Of a stretch of DNA of 64,000 bases, positions 17,102 to 24,987 are shown one piece after another (the first letter of the stretch is position 1; each line of letters starts with the position of its first letter). The position numbers and the translations under genes are program-made. Source of the DNA: Clostridiaceae bacterium (GTDB lineage: Bacteria > Bacillota > Clostridia > Lachnospirales > Lachnospiraceae); contig QXWR01000023.1 in assembly GCA_009911065.1 (NCBI GenBank), positions 1 through 64,000 of the forward strand, given 5' to 3'. Below the pieces are notes generated by a model, which worked only from the letters and a program-made list of their open reading frames with translations, ran no database searches and was not told where the DNA came from.

Positions 17102-17265
17102 GATTCCGTCCAGGATAATGTCGTCGATATACATTTCACGTTTCGGTTTTGCCATGCCGTGATATTACTTATGGCATTCCCAAAGGTCCAGTAACAAGCC
17201 AAACGGCATCAACTACACCTCATTCTGTGACAGATGAAGGTGGGCGATGTTGTAATACAAAAGTC
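17102..17265 (-). pseudogene. Phage tail-assembly protein remnant with two in-frame stops
   Basis: The - strand frame reads LFTRLLYYNIAHLHLSQNEV, stop, LMPFGLLLDLWECHK, stop, YHGMAKPKREMYIDDIILDG. This has the form of the small protein encoded just after the tail-assembly chaperone in siphophages, with two codons mutated to stops. It lies directly downstream of the chaperone at 17287-17670. Confidence 0.6.
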
Positions 17266-17286
17266 GAGTAAATAACTCTGCGTCAC

Positions 17287-17670
17287 TTACTCGACCACTG
17301 CGTTTTTTGATTTGTCCTCGCTGACCACATTGCGCTTGGTTCCCTTATACAGGGCCTCGGTGATAGCTGCCTTATAGTCAGCCAGATCCAGAGGAGAAGT
17401 CAGAAGCTCGAGAATATCCTCTGCCAGCAAATCACGCTTATTTTCCTTGTTCTTCAGATTGTGAATGAGAATGGACTGGTTTGCCAAGAGCGTAATAAGC
17501 CAAACGATCTCGCCGATGGCCATCTCAAAATTCTCACTCTTCATGAGCTTATCGTCTAAGTTCTCAAGGCCACCGTAGCGGCCAGCGATTTCCTTGGTGG
17601 CTTTTGTGGTGAGAATAAGCTCGTAATCCTCACCGCCGATAGTAATATTTGCGCTGCGTTCTGTATCCAT
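17287..17670 (-). CDS. Phage tail assembly chaperone-like protein
   Basis: A 127-residue protein (ANITIGGEDYELILTTKATK, then IVWLITLLANQ, then LLAEDILELLTSPLDL) typical of the short tail-assembly chaperones encoded between the major tail protein and the tape measure protein. The frame is intact, but its neighbours on both sides are decayed and no other tail gene remains. It is therefore a fossil of a prophage and probably has no function here. Confidence 0.7.
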   Translation of the reverse strand: MDTERSANITIGGEDYELILTTKATKEIAGRYGGLENLDDKLMKSENFEMAIGEIVWLITLLANQSILIHNLKNKENKRDLLAEDILELLTSPLDLADYKAAITEALYKGTKRNVVSEDKSKNAVVE

Positions 17671-17673
17671 CTA

Positions 17674-17865
17674 TTAGCCCTTCTCTGCAGTAGCTGTGAT
17701 AACAGGATCATAGACCTGCTTGTACCAGCTGGTGATGGTGTCGTTTGCCACACCGGTATCGCCTTCGGTGACTTCTGCCTGTCAAGGATGATTGCTGCTG
17801 GCGTCTGCCTTGTTGCGGGTAAGGACCGTACCTTCGATGGTAGGAGTGGAGAAGGTAATACTGAT
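17674..17865 (-). pseudogene. C-terminal remnant of a phage major tail protein
   Basis: The - strand frame gives STPTIEGTVLTRNKADASSN, a TGA stop, then AEVTEGDTGVANDTITSWYK and VYDPVITATAEKG, ending four bases before the chaperone start. The order (tail tube protein, then chaperone) and the content suit a siphophage tail protein. One in-frame stop is present and the N-terminus is missing. Confidence 0.6.
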
Positions 17866-18006
17866 TTTTTGATGCTTTATAGGATACGAAAGGATTACCG
17901 ATACAGTGTTTGTGCTGTACTTGGTCTAATAGATAGATGAATTTAGATGGTTTTATACAATGTTTAAACTGGCAGTATGAATATTTTACGAATGGAGAGA
18001 GTTTAT

Positions 18007-18496
18007 ATGAACGGAAAAATTACAGAAAAAGTCCCATATGGATTTATGAGACATGAAAAGTATGATGTAGTGGTAATGGATTGTGAAAAAATGGAATCAG
18101 TGAAATTGATGTTCAGCTTATGCCTTGATGGAATGAGTCTGGGGCAGATCAAGAATGTTATAGATTCTCAAGGGATTAAAGTATCCGGCCAAATATAAGA
18201 AAGATAAGGTAGTAGGGTAGCCTTTGGCAGAAATAAGAAAGATATTGTCAGATCCAATTTATGGGAATGAAAGATATAATGCTATAGCTAAGGAAGAATT
18301 AGAAATAGCAAGACGAATGTTGACGCTAAATACAAGAGTGGTAGGAAAACGTATGGAAATAAGTGCTTTGGTTGGAATTGCCATATGTAAGGAGTGTGGC
18401 AGTTTTTTGTGGAGAAGTCGGTATCAACCAGAGGGCGGACATATTTATATTATATGTGCGGGAAGAATAAAAAGGAAAGGGATATTCGACACATAA
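18007..18496 (+). pseudogene. Large serine recombinase remnant
   Basis: Two frames together give GKITEKVPYGFMRHEKYDV, MFSLCLDGMSLGQIKNVIDS, IRKILSDPIYGNERYNA and ICKECGSFLWRSRYQPEGG. These match, in order, the recombinase domain and the zinc-ribbon of large serine recombinases. A frameshift and stop lie near 18196-18225, and the catalytic N-terminal resolvase domain is absent. It may come from the same prophage as the tail genes. Confidence 0.7.
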
Positions 18497-18639
18497 AATA
18501 GGAGTTGAAGAGTTAGACAAGAAAGTTTTGGAGAAAATGAGAAAAGCGATAGGAGATATAGAGGGGTTATGCTGTAAGGATCTAACAAGGGAAATTGCTA
18601 TAAGATAATTGAAAGATAATGTATAATTCGTGAGTTTTA

Positions 18640-18726
18640 GTCAATTTTGACGATTACCGTTTCCCTCTGGGGTGGACCAACGCGCCGGATAAAATAGATG
18701 ATGATTTTGTAGAGGGAATGTGGTAA
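18640..18726 (+). pseudogene. C-terminal fragment of the FliG-like island protein
   Basis: The frame FDDYRFPLGWTNAPDKIDD then DFVEGMW matches the shifted C-terminus of the gene at 5641-6592. Only the last 28 codons or so remain. It lies 70 bp before the intact ADP-ribosylglycohydrolase, so the order FliG-like gene, glycohydrolase, kinase is recorded here. Confidence 0.7.
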
Positions 18727-18796
18727 TAGGACATAAGCCCGAAATAATCCGTTACAAAGAGATTCCGAGAGTACATAGACAAGGTTAGGAGGAAAC

Positions 18797-19750
18797 ATGA
18801 TGTTACCGAGGGAAAGAATTGCGGGAGGGTTGTATGGCCTGCTGGTTGGGGATGCTCTGGGAGTACCCTATGAGTTTTATGAGGCAAAAGAACTTCCTGC
18901 CTATGAGACAATTGAGATGACGCCGCCGTCGGGATTTCGAAAGACTTACCCCAAGATAGCTGCCGGAACATGGTCCGATGACGGCGCTCAGGCGCTGTGC
19001 CTTATGGACACTCTTTTAAAACACGCAAAATTCTCTCTAAAAGCCTATTCCGACGCCCTTTTAGCCTGGTATGAGGAAGGCTTTTGGGCTGTAGGAGGAG
19101 TCGTATTTGATGTGGGGGTTCAGACAGCCGATGCGCTTAACGCATATAAAGGAGGGATTCCTGTAAAAGACTGCGGATTGATGAATCCGGAGGGGAAAGG
19201 AAACGGAGCGCTGATGCGGGTTTTGCCTCTGGCATTATGGCATTTTGTACAGGGAGATACAGATTTGGAGAAAAGAAGTAGAGAGTTGGTGAGAGATGCC
19301 CACAGTCAATGCCAGATTACTCATGGACATTTGTGTAATCAGGTCTGCTGCGCTTTGTATTGCCTTGCGGCCCAGGCGCTCCTTGAGGGAAAGGAGGCTC
19401 GGGAGGCAATTCAGGAGGGAGTCAGTGTACTTCGTTCCATTTACCGGGAACAGCTGGAGTATGAACGGGAACTGGAATGGAGCGTTCGTCCAGATATTCC
19501 ATGGGAGGGCAGGGGAACCGGGTACGTGGTGGATTGTCTCCGCAGCGCCTTTATGGTCTTGGAGCAGGCATCGGATTATGAGGATGCTATAAAACGCGCT
19601 GTTTTGCTGGGCAATGATACGGACACAACTGCCTGCATAACGGGAGGTCTGGCCGGAATCTGTTATGGACTGCACAAAATCCCGGAACGTTGGCTTAATG
19701 GGCTGAAAGAAAGAGAAAAGGTGGATTATCTATTGGCACAGCTTGAATAA
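18797..19750 (+). CDS. ADP-ribosylglycohydrolase family protein
   Basis: A 317-residue enzyme of the DraG/ARH family, which removes ADP-ribose from modified proteins or other acceptors using two metal ions. Seen in order are GGLYGLLVGDALGVPYEF at the N-terminus, WSDDGAQALCLMDTL (the usual TDDT motif, here SDDG), GNGALMRVLPLALW, and near the C-terminus GNDTDTTACITGGLAG, the second metal motif. The start has GGAGG upstream. Two fragments of the same family lie at 160-240 and 6585-6734. It is probably the only intact copy in the window. The changed first motif may affect metal binding. Confidence 0.9.
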   Translation: MMLPRERIAGGLYGLLVGDALGVPYEFYEAKELPAYETIEMTPPSGFRKTYPKIAAGTWSDDGAQALCLMDTLLKHAKFSLKAYSDALLAWYEEGFWAVGGVVFDVGVQTADALNAYKGGIPVKDCGLMNPEGKGNGALMRVLPLALWHFVQGDTDLEKRSRELVRDAHSQCQITHGHLCNQVCCALYCLAAQALLEGKEAREAIQEGVSVLRSIYREQLEYERELEWSVRPDIPWEGRGTGYVVDCLRSAFMVLEQASDYEDAIKRAVLLGNDTDTTACITGGLAGICYGLHKIPERWLNGLKEREKVDYLLAQLE

Positions 19751-19850
19751 AACATTCTTAAGCACGTCTAAAACATTGGTTGATTGGAGAGGAGCCGATT
19801 TCGCTTTCCAAGACTTTGTATTCGGAACATGTCTATCTTCTTTTTTGTCC

Positions 19851-19893
19851 CGTCATATATTTGTCGCTTTCCGTGATGGATTTATGTTAGGAT
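19851..19893 (+). promoter_or_regulatory. Conserved 43-bp box, copy B
   Basis: CGTCATATA, two bases, TGTCGC, fifteen bases, TATGTTAGGAT, identical in layout to copies A and C. It lies between the glycohydrolase and the broken kinase, in the position that copy A takes before the intact kinase. Confidence 0.55.
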
Positions 19894-19936
19894 TCCTATA
19901 TGATTCGGATATTAATGAAGAACAGGAGAATGGTTC

Positions 19937-20641
19937 ATGCGAGAAAATCATGATCTGTCTGCAGATAAGCTGCCATGTTATAGGAAGATACAGACTCTTG
20001 GCGCAAAAGGCGGTTTGTGGGTGGTGCAGGAATTTGTGACACGAAAAACATTTGTTATGAGAAAGTTGTCCTGGGAGAATCGGGAAGTCTATGAAAGGCT
20101 TATGAGCATCCGACATCCTAATGTGGTACGGGTTCTTGGTGTATTTTCGGATAAGGAGACTTTTTATAGGGTGGAGGAATATGTACACGGGCCATCCCTT
20201 TTTTGGATCTTAACACAGAGGGGAACCTTTGGCAGTAAAGAGTTCTCCGTGGGGGAGCAGATATTGAAGGGGTTTTCCGCTTGCATAAAAACGGTATCAT
20301 TCACCGGGATATGAAACCGAAGAATGTGATGATGGATGAAAAGGAAAAGGTAAAGCTGATTGATTTTTATATTGCCAGGGTTTTTTATGGTGAAAAGGAA
20401 AGGGATACTATGTTAAAAGGGACGAAAGGTATGTTTCGCCGGAACCGTTTGGGTACAGGCAGACGGATTGCCGCACGGATATTTATTCTCTAGGGATGAC
20501 GCTGTATGAGCTTGCTGCAGGGAAACTTTCGGGGGAGGAGATGTGCAAAGGGGGACTGGGAGTTTTTATACGTAAATGTACAGAGTTTGATCCGAAACGC
20601 CGCTTTCAGACGGCAGAGGAGGCACTTACGGGGCTTAAATG
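19937..20641 (+). pseudogene. Serine/threonine kinase paralogue with two frameshifts
   Basis: The DNA is highly similar to the kinase at 385-1221 along its whole length. A small deletion near 20280 breaks the frame before HKNGIIHRDMKPKNVMMDE. A lost G in GGGACGAAAGG near 20429 breaks it again within the activation segment. The third frame continues with CKGGLGVFIRKCTEFDPKRR to a stop at 20641. The metal motif is DFYIAR. No functional kinase can be made. Confidence 0.9.
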
Positions 20642-20746
20642 ACTGGAAAAGGGAGATGAGCTTGGAAGGCGGGGACAGAAGATGATGGGGAGAGTTGTCG
20701 GGATGTTGACAAATTTCAGGTGAGGGAGTTAGAGCATAACAATGTA

Positions 20747-20912
20747 CTAGAGCGTGTCTGAAAATTCATTCTCGCCATCTGCACGCCCCACTTTGCGGTA
20801 TATTTGGCTCTTATTCCGTCAATGTAGCCCACTATGTCTCCCTCATTCGGGCCAAATCTCCCGCAAACTGTGACGCGCATTTGACGGAAAGCAATTTTCA
20901 GACACGCTCTAG
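20747..20912. mobile_element. 166-bp MITE-like element with 20-bp perfect terminal inverted repeats
   Basis: The left end CTAGAGCGTGTCTGAAAATT is repeated exactly, inverted, at the right end. The interior holds no open frame. Such short elements are moved by a transposase encoded elsewhere. The outermost CTAG may be part of the repeat or a duplicated target. The element lies between the broken kinase and the Rpn remnant. Confidence 0.7.
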
Positions 20913-20939
20913 TTATCTGCCTAGGGAGGTAATGGATGA

Positions 20940-21263
20940 ATTATTTATGTTTGGCAGTTAAGAGAGAAGCGGCAAGAAGTCAAACCGGAAGCAGGGTATA
21001 ATTCAGATACATTTATAATAAAGCTGGAAGAAGCAGTTAAAAAAGCAAGATTAAATAAGGAATGGAGGATTGAGTATATGACATTGTTAATGAGAGATAG
21101 AGAGAACATTGAAAAAGGTATGGAAATAGGTGTTATTGGATTGATCTTTACATTAAAAGAATTAAATATGTCAAATGATTTTATTCTGAAAAAGTTACAA
21201 GAGAGATTTAATATAAATATAGATGAAGCATATAATTATTTAAAAAAGGCAGAGAATATATAG
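20940..21263 (+). pseudogene. Rpn-family (PD-(D/E)XK transposase-like) C-terminal remnant
   Basis: An open frame without its own start encodes LREKRQEVKPEAGYNSDTFI, ARLNKEWRIEYMTLLMRD and RENIEKGMEIGVIGLIFTLK. This is the usual C-terminal linker of recombination-promoting nuclease family proteins in Clostridia. The catalytic N-terminus is absent. A MITE-like element ends just upstream. Confidence 0.65.
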
Positions 21264-21340
21264 TCATATCTTAGAACCATAGAGCAGAGGGAATCTGTTT
21301 TATGGTTTTTTTCTTACGGATAGAAATATACCTATCAATT

Positions 21341-21439
21341 GAGAAAATGGCAGCACGTTTAGCATATATGTTGGTAAAAAATCATTTCTTTTTAGATGAA
21401 AATAAAAGGATTGGGATGCTTGTAATGTTTTTGACATAG
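21341..21439 (+). pseudogene. Fic/Doc-domain remnant
   Basis: A short frame EKMAARLAYMLVKNHFFLDE followed by NKRIGMLVMFL carries a variant of the Fic core (normally HPF-x-D/E-GN-KR). Nothing of the rest of the protein remains. The stretch 21440-21660 holds only a 34-codon frame (21615-21719) of doubtful value. Confidence 0.5.
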
Positions 21440-21680
21440 GGTATTCCTTTCTTTCCATGAAAAGTTTGAGCACATCTTTAGACCGTTTAATTTGTGATTC
21501 CCGACAAAGACAAAAACTACCTATTTTGTACGAAATATCAGTTTATAGAGCTTCTGTCAACTGGTAAAATCTTCTTATCATCCAACCACATAGTTGATTT
21601 ATGTCAGAAATTTTATGACAGGTTTTGAAGTGGGCTATAACGAGAAGAGGATAGAATTACATGAAAAATTTGAAAAATGG

Positions 21681-21710
21681 ATGACAAATAGTAGTATAGA
21701 ATGTTATAAT
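21681..21710 (+). promoter_or_regulatory. Putative promoter of the cas operon
   Basis: ATGACA (21681-21686) and TATAAT (21705-21710) are separated by 18 bp, 67 bp before the cas3 ATG. The -10 is perfect and the -35 has five of six consensus bases. The leader between them and cas3 is AT-rich. Confidence 0.5.
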
Positions 21711-21777
21711 AACTTTTAAATCATAATCAAATTGTATAAAAAATCGTATAAAAATCAACTGTCAATGGAGAAATTAC

Positions 21778-24231
21778 ATGAAAATAATGTGTATCGAAGA
21801 CGATCCTTACATTGCACACTGCAAAGATGATTTGCAAGAGATCCAATCCGTCTCTGCTCATAATCAGGAAACCGCACAGCTGGCTCAGTCCTATTGTACG
21901 ATGAAAGAGCTGACGGCCATCAGCTATCTGGCAGCAGTGCTTCACGACTGCGGTAAATATAGCAACCGTTTCCAAGAATATATCCGTCAGGGAGAGGCGT
22001 CTGTTTTCAGGAGGGGCGAAGTCAATCATTCGACGGCAGGCGGGATACTCATGGAGGAGTTAGCACCGAAGTCCAGCCTTTCGGAGATCATTCAAATCGT
22101 GGTTTATTCTCATCATGGACTCCAGGATGCAGTTGATTTGGAGACAGGCAGTTGGTTGATTGAAAGACGTCAGAGCAAGGAGTATCAGGAACATGAAAAA
22201 ATTGAAATAGATCGCGTAAAGCAGCGATTTTATCAGTATACGGATAAGGAACTGTTAAATGCAGTGTGCAGCAGGGCACGTGAATCTATGAAAACACTGG
22301 TGGGGCAAATTAAAAAGTTTATGGAACAGACTCCGGTGGGTGTTTATGGGAGCAGGGACTTTTATATGGGGATGCATGAGCGGATGTTGTTGTCTCTTCT
22401 GATTGACGCAGACCATAGCAATACGTCAGAGTTTATGAATGGTACGAATGGTACGCCTAAGAGAGAACCGCAGACGGAGGAAGCCATAACTCAGGTCTGG
22501 CAGCAGTGCATTGTTCATTTTGAACATTACATATTAGGATTTCAGGTTAAAACAAAAATTGATGAGTTTCGGAAAGAGATATCGGACTCATGTCTTTGCG
22601 CCGCATCTGAAAAGACACGGCTTTATCGTTTAACCTTGCCTACCGGTTCGGGAAAGACCTTGAGCGGTCTTCGCTTTGCCCTTCATCATGGAAAAAAATT
22701 TGGTAAGCAGCGAATTATCTATGTGGCTCCCTTTACGAGCATTTTGGAGCAAAATTCGGAAATGATCCGTCAGGCTGTCGGACAGGCGGAGCTTGTTCTG
22801 GAACATCACTGCAATGTGATTTCTGACACAGAAGAAGCACAGGAACGATATGGGCGATTGACAGAAAACTGGATGAGTCCTGTGATTGCGACGACGGCAG
22901 TGCAGTTTTTGAATACGTTATTTTCAGCAAAAACAGAAAATGTCCGCCGTATGCACAGTTTATGCGGCAGCATTATTCTGTTTGATGAGATACAGGCACT
23001 TCCTGTCCGCACCATCAGCTTGTTTAATTTAGCTGTAAATTATCTTACGACCTTCTGTGATACAACGGTTGTTTTATGTTCCGCCACCCAACCGGTATTT
23101 GATAAACTTCCTAGAAATCGATTGCTTCCGCCTAGGGAACTGGTGGAAGATTACGTTCGTTATGATGAAGCGTTCCGGCGGGTTACGCTGATTGACCGGA
23201 CAGAGATAAAACCAGACGGCCTGACAGTGGAGGAACTGGGGGATTTTGTTCTGGAGCAGTTTGCTGTGGAAAAGCAGATTCTGGTAATTGTAAATACCAA
23301 GGCATGCGCCAGGAATCTTTATCTTTATTTGAAAGCGCGCTCTGGTCTGGCGGGAGAGCTGTTTCATTTGAGTACAAATATGTGTGCGCTGAATCGCAGG
23401 GAAGTCCTGGACAGACTTAAGTTGTGTCTGGAAACAGAGAATCACCCAAAGCCGGTGATTTGCGTCAGTACACAATTGATCGAGGCGGGGGTAGATTTAT
23501 CGTTTCGATGCGTGATCCGTTCCCTTGCCGGACTGGATAATATGATACAGGCTGCAGGACGGTGCAACCGTCATGGAGCATGGGCAAACGGAAATGTTTA
23601 TATTGTAAAAATGTCAAATGAGGCAGAAGATGTTTCTCGCCTTACAGAGATTAAGATTGCACAAACTGCCATGAAGGAAATTTTACGCTGCTATAAGGAG
23701 GCTCCGGAAACAGTTGGCAGGGATTTGCTGTCGGCAAAAGCAAAAGAGCAGTACTACCTCAGATATCTGCGGGATCAGACAAGGCAGACGGAGTTTTGTG
23801 TCAATGTACATGGTGCGGATACGACTTTGGTGGAATTACTTTCAGAGAATGAAACGGCAAAGCGCCAGTACAGGCGCCATATGGGAAAACCTTTGAAAAG
23901 CATGTTGAAGCAGTCCTTTAAAACTGCTGGCGATCTGTTTGAGGTGATTTCCGAACAAGGGAAAAGGAATGTAGTGGTTGAGTACGACGAGGTTGTTGTT
24001 TCTATGTTGGAAGAACTTCAAAATCCATATATTTTTTATGGGCGGCAAAAGGAAATCTTGCGCAGGCTGCAGTTAGCGTCAGTTGGAATCTCGGAACAGA
24101 TGAAAAATGAATTAGGTAGGGCCATTACTCCTCTGTGCGGAGGGCTTGTTGATGTTTTGAGCATGAGCTATTACAGCAAGGAGACCGGTGTCAGCACAGA
24201 GCCGGTCGGTATGGAGCTGTTAAGTATGTAA
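21778..24231 (+). CDS. cas3: CRISPR-associated helicase/nuclease Cas3 (type I-C)
   Basis: An 817-residue protein that unwinds and degrades target DNA after Cascade binding. The N-terminal HD nuclease has AAVLHDCGKYSNRFQEYI and later NHSTAGG and YSHHGLQD. The SF2 helicase part has TLPTGSGKTLSGLRFA (Walker A, about residue 285), ILFDEIQALP (DExH-type box), LCSATQP, and the C-terminal VSTQLIEAGVDLSF and QAAGRCNRHG motifs. HD and helicase are fused in the order usual for I-C. ATGGAGAAATTAC precedes the ATG. It is the first gene of a seven-gene operon. Confidence 0.97.
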   Translation: MKIMCIEDDPYIAHCKDDLQEIQSVSAHNQETAQLAQSYCTMKELTAISYLAAVLHDCGKYSNRFQEYIRQGEASVFRRGEVNHSTAGGILMEELAPKSSLSEIIQIVVYSHHGLQDAVDLETGSWLIERRQSKEYQEHEKIEIDRVKQRFYQYTDKELLNAVCSRARESMKTLVGQIKKFMEQTPVGVYGSRDFYMGMHERMLLSLLIDADHSNTSEFMNGTNGTPKREPQTEEAITQVWQQCIVHFEHYILGFQVKTKIDEFRKEISDSCLCAASEKTRLYRLTLPTGSGKTLSGLRFALHHGKKFGKQRIIYVAPFTSILEQNSEMIRQAVGQAELVLEHHCNVISDTEEAQERYGRLTENWMSPVIATTAVQFLNTLFSAKTENVRRMHSLCGSIILFDEIQALPVRTISLFNLAVNYLTTFCDTTVVLCSATQPVFDKLPRNRLLPPRELVEDYVRYDEAFRRVTLIDRTEIKPDGLTVEELGDFVLEQFAVEKQILVIVNTKACARNLYLYLKARSGLAGELFHLSTNMCALNRREVLDRLKLCLETENHPKPVICVSTQLIEAGVDLSFRCVIRSLAGLDNMIQAAGRCNRHGAWANGNVYIVKMSNEAEDVSRLTEIKIAQTAMKEILRCYKEAPETVGRDLLSAKAKEQYYLRYLRDQTRQTEFCVNVHGADTTLVELLSENETAKRQYRRHMGKPLKSMLKQSFKTAGDLFEVISEQGKRNVVVEYDEVVVSMLEELQNPYIFYGRQKEILRRLQLASVGISEQMKNELGRAITPLCGGLVDVLSMSYYSKETGVSTEPVGMELLSM

Positions 24232-24252
24232 TATGCGGGGAGGTGAATCCAT

Positions 24253-24987
24253 TTGAAGTATCGGAATACGGTTGAGTTTCAGGTGAACGGGGATTATGCG
24301 CTGTTTTCTGATCCTGTCACCAGAGTGGGAGGGGAAAAATGTTCCTATCATATTCCCACCTATGAGGCGCTGAAGGGAATCTTGCAGAGCGTTTATTGGA
24401 AGCCTACATTTGTGTGGATCATTGATGCCGTGCGTGTCATGAATCCGATTCGGACAGAGACCAAAGGAATCCGGCCGATCTGCTATAACGGAGGAAATGA
24501 GCTGGCTTATTATACGTATTTGAAAAATGTCTGTTATCAGGTACGTGCTCATTTTGAATGGAATGAAAACCGGCCGGAGTTGGAGCAGGACAGGAATGAA
24601 CATAAGCATCATAATATTGCCAGACGGATGATTGCCCGCGGAGGAAGGCGCGATGTGTTTCTTGGAACCAGAGAATGTCAGGGATATGTGGAGCCGTGTG
24701 TGTTCGGTGAAGGAGAAAGTGCTTATGACGATCTGGACGGAGAAATTGCTTACGGCTTTCTGTATCATGGAATTACCTATGCAGATGAGGCGGTTTTGCC
24801 GGAGGATAAAGGGAAATTGACCGTGCGTTTTTGGCGTCCCAAGATGACAAGGGGAGGAAAGATTGAATTTTTACGTCCGGAACAATGCATGGAAAAACGG
24901 CACATTAAAGAAATGGAAATAAAAATATTTTGTCAGGGAAATTTTTGCGGCGCAGAAGAATTTAGTGACGAGGAGGCGGGGCTGTGA
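24253..24987 (+). CDS. cas5c: CRISPR-associated protein Cas5c (type I-C)
   Basis: A 244-residue RAMP protein. In type I-C, which has no Cas6, Cas5c cuts pre-crRNA at the repeat hairpin and then stays on the 5' handle. The N-terminus NTVEFQVNGDYALFSDPVTR and YHIPTYEALKGILQSVYWKP match the family. The start is TTG with GGGAGGTG upstream. It overlaps cas8c by 4 bp. Confidence 0.94.
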   Translation: MKYRNTVEFQVNGDYALFSDPVTRVGGEKCSYHIPTYEALKGILQSVYWKPTFVWIIDAVRVMNPIRTETKGIRPICYNGGNELAYYTYLKNVCYQVRAHFEWNENRPELEQDRNEHKHHNIARRMIARGGRRDVFLGTRECQGYVEPCVFGEGESAYDDLDGEIAYGFLYHGITYADEAVLPEDKGKLTVRFWRPKMTRGGKIEFLRPEQCMEKRHIKEMEIKIFCQGNFCGAEEFSDEEAGL

